DNA of 64,000 bases from Bacteroides nordii WAL 11050 = JCM 12987. GTDB lineage: Bacteria > Bacteroidota > Bacteroidia > Bacteroidales > Bacteroidaceae. The position numbers were made by a program, and so were the translations under genes. Shown here piece by piece: positions 58,474 to 64,000 of the stretch; the first letter of the stretch is position 1, and every line of letters starts with the position of its first letter. The stretch covers positions 1-64,000 of the forward strand of contig BAJA01000002.1 of the NCBI GenBank assembly GCA_000613465.1, written 5' to 3'. The notes beneath the pieces were generated by a model. It saw only the letters and a program-made list of their open reading frames with translations, had not been told where the DNA came from and ran no database searches.

Positions 58474-59562
58474 ATGAAAAGATTAATTTATATATTGCCT
58501 TTTATTATATTTTTGCAATTAAATGCACAAACATTCAGTTCTGGCCAGAAATGGGCAGATTTTCATACCAACAAAAATGCTTTATCTCATCCCGTACCTG
58601 CCAATATCCAGAAACATTTCGACATTGCCATAAATGAAATAAACCAGATGTTGAAAGGAGAAAAACCTTTAAGTTTTAAAAAAGCGGTTTTTCTTGTTGA
58701 GAATGCTTATTATGAAGGGAAAATGAGTTGGGAGGATTATAACAATGAAATATTGAGAATAAAACCCATACTTAATAAAATGATAGACAACCGCAATTTA
58801 AGACAGTATAAAACTGCCGGAAATTGGGCGGTATTTACTTATATGTCTGACAGTATCCCAGAAAATAACTTCAAACCGTATCAATATGATTTTGAGAATT
58901 TCATGAGTGACTCAGATCTGGAAAGCTCTTTAGTTTCACGCCTTTTAAAAACAAAAAGAGGCAATTGCAGGTCATTACCTTTTCTTTATAAGATTTTAGC
59001 CAATGAAGTCAATGTAGAGGCATTTATAGCAATTGCCCCCATGCACTGCTATGTAAAACACAGGGATGAAAAAGGAAATTGGTGGAATTTGGAAATGACA
59101 ACCGGAACTTTTTCACGATCAAGCTTTATTATGGAAACCTTCAATGTTTCCGAAATTGCTATAGAAAATGGTTTGTTTATGAAATCGTTGTCAGATATTG
59201 AGTCTGTTGCATATTGCATATGTGACCTATTAAACTATTATGAATATAAAACAGGAAGATATTCAGACGATTTTATCAGGAAGTGTTACAGCATTGGTTT
59301 ACAATACTATCCCAATAGCCAATTGCAAACTAACAAAGGAAACGATTTAAAATTCCGATTAGACAATAAAATAACCGATATGGGATTAAAAGAATATAGA
59401 GACATTATTAGTTATCCGGAACTTATGAAAGAATTTGAAGCAATGGACTCCACTTTCAAATATCTTACGAAAATCGGCTATTCTACAATAAAACCTGAGG
59501 ATTATGAAAAGATGGTCAATGATATAAAAGCTAAGCAGACGAAATTAAATACAGAGAAGTAA
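58474..59562 (+). CDS. Secreted transglutaminase/SirB1-like protein of the toxin island
   Basis: 362 aa. Signal peptide MKRLIYILPFIIFLQLNA. The core around 160-210 (KRGNCRSLPFLYKILANEV, then IAIAPMHCYVKH and GNWWNLEMTTG) has the Cys-His-Asn/Asp order of transglutaminase-like or SirB1-type Cys-peptidase folds, with Cys 165, His 191 or 196 and Asn 205 as candidates. The rest is helical (YRDIISYPELMKEFEAMDS). It is AT-rich and precedes the mini-Rhs gene by 18 bases. A processing, release or modification role in the toxin pathway is speculation; alone it could also be an ordinary periplasmic enzyme. Confidence 0.6.
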   Translation: MKRLIYILPFIIFLQLNAQTFSSGQKWADFHTNKNALSHPVPANIQKHFDIAINEINQMLKGEKPLSFKKAVFLVENAYYEGKMSWEDYNNEILRIKPILNKMIDNRNLRQYKTAGNWAVFTYMSDSIPENNFKPYQYDFENFMSDSDLESSLVSRLLKTKRGNCRSLPFLYKILANEVNVEAFIAIAPMHCYVKHRDEKGNWWNLEMTTGTFSRSSFIMETFNVSEIAIENGLFMKSLSDIESVAYCICDLLNYYEYKTGRYSDDFIRKCYSIGLQYYPNSQLQTNKGNDLKFRLDNKITDMGLKEYRDIISYPELMKEFEAMDSTFKYLTKIGYSTIKPEDYEKMVNDIKAKQTKLNTEK

Positions 59563-59580
59563 CATAAATCAGTATACATT

Positions 59581-60615
59581 ATGAAAAGGCTTATCTTATT
59601 TTTGAGTATAGCAACGTTTTTTGCGTTGAGTGCTTTGGCACAGACTCCTTATGACAATTTTGCACCAGAACAGAGTGTAAAATCAATGATTGAGATGCCC
59701 GAAACACAATTCAAAGTATCAAATGCAGATTCAAGCAGCGAGATTAGTAGTGTCGAGTTTGACAAAAATACTATGTCTTTAAATTTAGTGAATAGCAATG
59801 ATAGTGTACTTAAGAAAGTAATACTTAATCCAAATGATAAGAAATTTACTTCAATAGATCCATTTGCTGAAAAAAATTATAATATCAGCCCATATGCATA
59901 TTGTAATAATAATCCGGTCAATTATATTGATCCTGATGGTAGAGATTGGTATCGCCATAATGAAACTGGAAATTATTATTGGCAAGAAGGACATGATCAA
60001 TTGGAAGGTTACACAAACGTTGGACATTCAGTTTCTATTCAATTAAGTGAAAACTCGTACTTGAATGCGTATCAAAATGCAGGCGTAATGTCTAATCAAG
60101 CAGAAAATGCTTTTGATAGAATATACTCCAGTACTAAACTACAAAACCAGTTTTTAGGTAAAAATAGTCCATTATCCGAAAACTCTAAGTCTGAATTGAT
60201 GAATGCTATAAACAATCGTTTCTTAAATAACGAAATAGGTCGCCCGGTAGGAGAAGCCCTTGTTATGGTAGCAGCTAGTGAGCTAGGTGGTGCGTTGGCA
60301 GGCAAAGCTCTTTCTTGGGGCATAGGAAAGCTCGCAGTAAAAGTCGGAGCTAAAGTTGGAGAAAAAGTAATTAGTGGATTTACAAAACATGGCGTTAACC
60401 AAGCTATTTCAAGAGGATTCAAAACTTCTGATATTTTAAAAATAGTGAGAGAAGGGCAAAAAGTGCAAGCTGTAGGACGCTATGGACCTCAAACCCGATA
60501 TACATTAGGAGGAAATACTGTGATTGTAAATGAAAGCGGAAAAGTTATTTCTGTCTTCAGTAATGCTTCTGGTTCCTCACAAGGCCTAGGTAAAGGAGCT
60601 TTTATTCCATTTTAA
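59581..60615 (+). CDS. Secreted mini-Rhs protein with C-terminal putative RNase toxin domain
   Basis: 344 aa. Signal peptide MKRLILFLSIATFFALSALA (1-20). After a short leader, the signature FTSIDPFAEKNYNISPYAYC / NNPVNYIDPDGRDW (89-123) is the Rhs repeat-associated core end, yet no YD repeats precede it. A region rich in Gly/Ala (224-265) leads to a compact C-terminal domain (266-330) with TKHGVNQAISRGF and RYTLGGNTVIVNESGKVISVF. This strand-turn-strand with a preceding His is reminiscent of BECR-fold RNase toxins (colicin D / CdiA-CT-like); the match is by eye. Three small genes downstream fit immunity roles. This is the most novel gene of the window. Confidence 0.7.
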   Translation: MKRLILFLSIATFFALSALAQTPYDNFAPEQSVKSMIEMPETQFKVSNADSSSEISSVEFDKNTMSLNLVNSNDSVLKKVILNPNDKKFTSIDPFAEKNYNISPYAYCNNNPVNYIDPDGRDWYRHNETGNYYWQEGHDQLEGYTNVGHSVSIQLSENSYLNAYQNAGVMSNQAENAFDRIYSSTKLQNQFLGKNSPLSENSKSELMNAINNRFLNNEIGRPVGEALVMVAASELGGALAGKALSWGIGKLAVKVGAKVGEKVISGFTKHGVNQAISRGFKTSDILKIVREGQKVQAVGRYGPQTRYTLGGNTVIVNESGKVISVFSNASGSSQGLGKGAFIPF

Positions 60616-60725
60616 TTAATTACATTACAATATTTAGTCCATTATAATCTAAATTGAATGATGAAAAACGAACATCTGTATTTTGACAATTTACATTATT
60701 TAAGATATAATAAAGTACATATATT

Positions 60726-60992
60726 ATGAATGAACTTACAAACAAAATAAATGATATTTTAACAAAGTGGGACCCTATTGGAGTTGGAGAAGAAATGGCT
60801 ATGGATGAATATAAGGAATATATCCCTATGATTATCCATTATGCTCAAGACCGTCAGAAGCTAATAAATCATCTGGAAAAAATGCTTGTTGATTATATGG
60901 GTTTAAGTTACGACCAATACAATCAAAGACATTTTGAAGAGTTACAAAACATTTGTGATAAATTAATAGAAATATGCAAAAATCAAAAGTAG
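60726..60992 (+). CDS. DUF1871-like putative immunity protein
   Basis: 88 aa, acidic, helical and soluble (ILTKWDPIGVGEEMAMDEYK, YIPMIIHYAQDRQKLINHL). The WDPIGV...DEYxxYIP signature resembles DUF1871-type proteins, which I associate with immunity to small nuclease toxins. It begins 110 bases after the mini-Rhs stop in the same direction. Small size, acidity and position make it the best candidate immunity partner. Function is inferred from context. Confidence 0.6.
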   Translation: MNELTNKINDILTKWDPIGVGEEMAMDEYKEYIPMIIHYAQDRQKLINHLEKMLVDYMGLSYDQYNQRHFEELQNICDKLIEICKNQK

Positions 60993-61050
60993 TATTCATT
61001 CTAATACAAGTAGAAAAAGGGATACAACATAACTATTATAAGCACAATAC

Positions 61051-61413
61051 ATGAAGCTAAATAATATCAGAAAATTAAATATAGAAGAAGAAATTCTTTT
61101 AGAAGAACTGATACATCGATCAATTAAAGTTATTTCTCCCGATTGGAAGAATGATTTATTAGTGGCCTCTTTAGAAGATGGAGGAATGGGAAGTTTGGCT
61201 TTATTTCCTTGTGATACATTCAATAAAGTACGTCATTTTGGTTCGCAAGTTAGTGAATGCCAATTTAGGGATACTGATGGAGTATTGGTCGTAGCTTCAT
61301 TATATTTAGATGAAGATGACAAACTTTACGAATTGGATATGTGGAAGGTTGATTTTAGCAAATTAATAAATATTCCTACTCATTTTGAGGATGTAGAATA
61401 TTCAAATAAATAA
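61051..61413 (+). CDS. DUF6984-like putative immunity protein
   Basis: 120 aa, acidic, without signal peptide. The start MKLNNIRKLNIEEEILLEEL and the stretch VASLEDGGMGSLALFP match my recollection of DUF6984-type proteins, which occur in polymorphic toxin loci. It is the second small gene after the toxin, 58 bases after the first. It may protect against a different toxin (an orphan immunity gene), a common feature of such clusters. Assignment is tentative. Confidence 0.55.
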   Translation: MKLNNIRKLNIEEEILLEELIHRSIKVISPDWKNDLLVASLEDGGMGSLALFPCDTFNKVRHFGSQVSECQFRDTDGVLVVASLYLDEDDKLYELDMWKVDFSKLINIPTHFEDVEYSNK

Positions 61414-61473
61414 TCAGAGTAAGAGTCTATTTGCATTGAGGCAAGCATAACGGGGTTTAAATAAAATCACCAT

Positions 61474-62019
61474 ATGAAGTTACTTTTAAACACTTTATTG
61501 ATATATTTAGTAGTTTCAATCTGGTCGTTTGGGTTAGCTAATGCCCAGACTATTAATATTTATGATGAATATAAGGCTAGTAGGAGAATTATTAAAGAAA
61601 TTATCACCGATAATAATTTGGAAAAGACTTTAACCGGTTACGCTTATGGCGGTTATTTTATCGGCCAGTCCCTTTTTCTCATTATCAAAGAAGGAGATTC
61701 TTTTTTTGAAGTATATCAAGGAGAAAAAGGCAAAGGAATTCAAAACACCTATAAATTTGATTTGGCAGACAAGCGGTTAAGTTCTTTATTTGCATGGACA
61801 AAACATGATAAAGTAACATATAATATTCAATCCGACGAATACTTCGCTATTTATTACTACTTTGTATTATATGATAAAAGCCATAATAAGAAATTAGAAT
61901 TTAATATATCAACAATGACTGCATATAAAAATGCTCAAAGATCAAGAAAGTTCCGCAAGTTGCTACCATTTACAAAAGAACAACAGAAGCTTATCGGGGA
62001 ATTAATTAGTAGTTTCTAA
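61474..62019 (+). CDS. Secreted hypothetical protein at the end of the toxin island
   Basis: 181 aa with signal peptide (MKLLLNTLLIYLVVSIWSFG ... LANA) and a beta-rich mature region (TGYAYGGYFIGQSLFLIIKE, FFEVYQGEKGKGIQNTYKF, YFAIYYYFVLYDKSHNKKLEF). I recognise no family. As a secreted protein in an AT-rich immunity run, it could be a periplasmic immunity factor or simply a hitchhiker. No catalytic motif is seen. Confidence 0.5.
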   Translation: MKLLLNTLLIYLVVSIWSFGLANAQTINIYDEYKASRRIIKEIITDNNLEKTLTGYAYGGYFIGQSLFLIIKEGDSFFEVYQGEKGKGIQNTYKFDLADKRLSSLFAWTKHDKVTYNIQSDEYFAIYYYFVLYDKSHNKKLEFNISTMTAYKNAQRSRKFRKLLPFTKEQQKLIGELISSF

Positions 62020-62172
62020 ATATTTTAGAAGAGCATATCTTTAGAGTATGAAACTATAACAATTAAATACAGAGAATCAAACAACTAAAAAAATCAAATT
62101 GCATACCTAATTATAATCAGACTTCTTTTTCTTCTCAAATTTCCTTATACAAGGGGCTCTTTTCTCCACTCT

Positions 62173-62206
62173 TTTGGTACACAATCGGCGAAAAACATTA
62201 TATTTG
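62173..62206 (+). promoter_or_regulatory. Promoter of the nucleoside permease gene
   Basis: TTTG (62173-62176) and TATATTTG (62199-62206) with a 22-base spacer, slightly long for a -33/-7 pair. The leader to the ATG at 62283 contains the repetitive ACAAGTTACAA / TTGTAGCTTGTAACT stretch (62224-62270). Confidence 0.55.
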
Positions 62207-62282
62207 CAGCTATTATAAAATAGCAACAAGTTACAATTCGTAATAACTTGTAGCTTGTAACTCGTAACTAAATAAAAATAAT

Positions 62283-63535
62283 ATGAGTATCAAGTATCGA
62301 CTAATTATTATGAACTTCCTACAGTTCTTCGTGTGGGGATCGTGGTTAATTTCATTGGGCGGCTACATGGGTGGTGTCTTACATTTTGAAGGAGGGCAAA
62401 TAGGTGCAATCTTTGCCACAATGGGCATAGCCTCTCTCATCATGCCAGGACTGACAGGTATTATAGCCGACAAATGGGTAAATGCTGAACGATTATATGG
62501 GATACTACATATTCTGGGAGCTGCCAGCCTTTTCTATGCCTCCACAGCCACTGATTATAACCATATGTATTGGGCTATGTTGCTCAATCTGTTGGTATAT
62601 ATGCCTACGCTCTCATTAGCAAATACGGTATCTTACAACTCTCTCGAACAATATAAATGTGACATTGTCAAAGACTTTCCGCCTATCCGTGTATGGGGAA
62701 CCATCGGTTTTATCTGTGCCATGTGGGCAGTAGATCTCACCGGATTCAAATCCTCTTGTGCACAACTCTATGTGGGTGGTGCAGCAGCACTTATTTTAGG
62801 TTTATATTCATTTACTCTACCCGCTTGTCCGCCTGCCAAAAGTGAAAACAAAAGCCTGCTTTCTGCTTTCGGACTCGATGCTCTGGTATTATTCAAACGC
62901 AAGAAGATGGTTATCTTTTTCCTCTTCTCTATGTTATTAGGAGCTGCATTACAAATTACCAACAGTTATGGAGACCTCTTCTTAGGTAGTTTTGCTTCGA
63001 TACCGGAATTCGCTGATTCGTTCGGTGTAAAACACTCTGTCATCCTACTTTCTATCTCACAAATGAGTGAAACCCTGTTTATTCTTGCCATACCATTTTT
63101 CCTCAGACATTTCGGCATCAAGCGCGTAATGCTTATCAGTATGTTTGCCTGGGTATTCCGTTTCGGACTTTTCGGTCTGGGCGATCCGGGTTCAGGGCTA
63201 TGGATGCTGATACTTTCGATGATTGTCTACGGAATGGCATTCGATTTCTTCAACATTTCGGGCTCTTTGTTTGTTGAATTAGAAGCTAAGCCTGCTATCA
63301 GAGCCAGCGCACAGGATTATTCTTTATGATGACCAACGGATTGGGAGCAATCATCGGAGGATATGCCAGTGGTGCTGTGGTGGATGCCTTCTCGGTATAT
63401 GCCGACGGTATGTTGGTAAGCCGTGAATGGCCCGACATCTGGTTCATCTTCGCAGGTTATGCATTAGTTATCGGAATATTGTTTGCTCTGGTATTCAAAT
63501 ACAAACACCAGCCAGAGGAATTAAGTAAAAAGTAA
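62283..63535 (+). CDS. Nucleoside:H+ symporter, NupG-type MFS, frameshifted
   Basis: About 417 aa when one G is restored at about 63314 (cagga for caggga), joining IRASAQ to GLFFMMTNGLGAIIGGYASG. About twelve transmembrane helices. MNFLQFFVWGSWLISLGGYM, FATMGIASLIMPGLTGIIAD and VWGTIGFICAMWAVDLTG are typical of the nucleoside permease (MFS_NUP) family that imports purine or pyrimidine nucleosides with protons. The last two helices lie beyond the frameshift. The downstream bifunctional-nuclease gene starts three bases after its stop, so the two are probably co-transcribed. Confidence 0.85.
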
Positions 63536-63537
63536 CA

Positions 63538-64000
63538 ATGGATAAAAAGATAGAATTACAAGTATTAAATATCTCCAATAGTCAGGCGCAGGTAGGTGCC
63601 TACGCTTTGGTATTGGGGGAAGTGGGAGGCGAACGGCAACTACCTATCATTATAGGTCCGGCCGAAGCGCAAGCCACTGCCATCTGCCTGAAAGGAGTAA
63701 AAGCGCCGCGTCCCCTGACGCACGATTTATTCTATACATGCCTGAACGTTTTGGGCACCAAAATGCTCAGGGTGCTTATCTATAAGGCAAAAGAAGGTGT
63801 TTTTTACTCATATATCTACCTGCAGAAAGATGAAGAAATTATTCGTATCGATTCACGAACTTCAGACGCTATCGCTCTAGCCGTACGTGCAGATTGCCCT
63901 ATTTTTATTTATGAGTCTATTCTTGAAAGAGAATATATCCGCCTGGATGATTCTGATCAGCCGGATACAGAGCAACAGGAAGAGGAGACAAATGATTCCG
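63538..64000 (+). CDS. Bifunctional nuclease domain protein, cut by the window end
   Basis: From ATG 63538 the frame is open to the last base (154 codons visible, no stop). It starts MDKKIELQVLNISNSQAQVG and includes LPIIIGPAEAQATAICLKGV, RPLTHDLFYTCLNVLGTKML and IDSRTSDAIALAVRADCPIF. These are the BFN (DUF151) motifs, ending here in an acidic linker. Family proteins have nuclease-like activity in plants and bacteria; some carry a C-terminal UvrB/UvrC domain, which the unseen 3' part might encode. It lies two bases after the permease stop. Confidence 0.85.
   Translation, partial: MDKKIELQVLNISNSQAQVGAYALVLGEVGGERQLPIIIGPAEAQATAICLKGVKAPRPLTHDLFYTCLNVLGTKMLRVLIYKAKEGVFYSYIYLQKDEEIIRIDSRTSDAIALAVRADCPIFIYESILEREYIRLDDSDQPDTEQQEEETNDS

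Overview
The window is a stretch of chromosome from a Bacteroides-type bacterium (Bacteroidetes, gut Bacteroides group). The signs are a SusC/SusD outer-membrane pair, a type III glutamine synthetase (GlnN), the long SecA with a C-terminal zinc motif, many Bacteroidetes-restricted domain families (DUF4105, DUF3810, DUF2339, DUF5686, DUF5063, DUF4373), C-terminal tails like type IX secretion sorting domains, and promoters of the -33 TTTG / -7 TAnnTTTG kind. I cannot name the species. I saw no rRNA, tRNA, CRISPR array, insertion sequence or replication origin.

Layout. 0.15-1.9 kb: three small genes of accessory character. 2-8.3 kb: DUF4105/Lnb-like protein, alkaline-phosphatase-like protein and SecA. 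8.4-15.4 kb: a TPR-like lipoprotein, an acidic protein, a hybrid periplasmic sensor histidine kinase, valS and two small genes. 15.5-19.3 kb: DUF3810 zinc-peptidase-like membrane protein, aspartate-dehydrogenase-like enzyme, 2-hydroxyacid dehydrogenase and mazG. 19.4-23 kb: a minus-strand operon of stand-alone sorting-type domain, L,D-transpeptidase, ECF sigma factor, membrane anti-sigma and Spy-like periplasmic protein, which looks like an envelope-stress module. 23-27 kb: rnz, rpsA and a DUF2807 adhesin-like lipoprotein. 27.3-39.9 kb: a SusC/SusD locus flanked by two large metalloproteases, a secreted protein and a divergent LRR protein, which looks like a peptide or glycoprotein acquisition locus. 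40-44.6 kb: DUF5686 and DUF2339 membrane proteins. 45-50.7 kb: glnN, a Crp/Fnr regulator and a GH20 hexosaminidase. 51-57.9 kb: trxB, LolA-like, FtsK, DUF5063, a DEDDy exonuclease and an rRNA methyltransferase. 58-62 kb: an AT-rich accessory island with a candidate small RNA, a transglutaminase-like secreted protein, a short secreted Rhs-core/toxin protein and three putative immunity genes. 62.3-64 kb: a nucleoside permease and a bifunctional-nuclease gene cut by the window end.

Two things stand out. First, the 58-62 kb island carries a miniature Rhs toxin: a Sec signal peptide joined directly to the terminal Rhs core motif and a small C-terminal RNase-like domain, with no YD-repeat shell. 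Second, at least twelve genes carry single-base frameshifts (fourteen indels by eye, mostly at short homopolymers), including essential rpsA and ftsK. These almost certainly reflect sequence error rather than pseudogenisation, and I annotate those genes as one frameshifted CDS each. A roughly 91-bp promoter element with an operator-like palindrome occurs twice, upstream of the DUF4105 gene and upstream of rnz.
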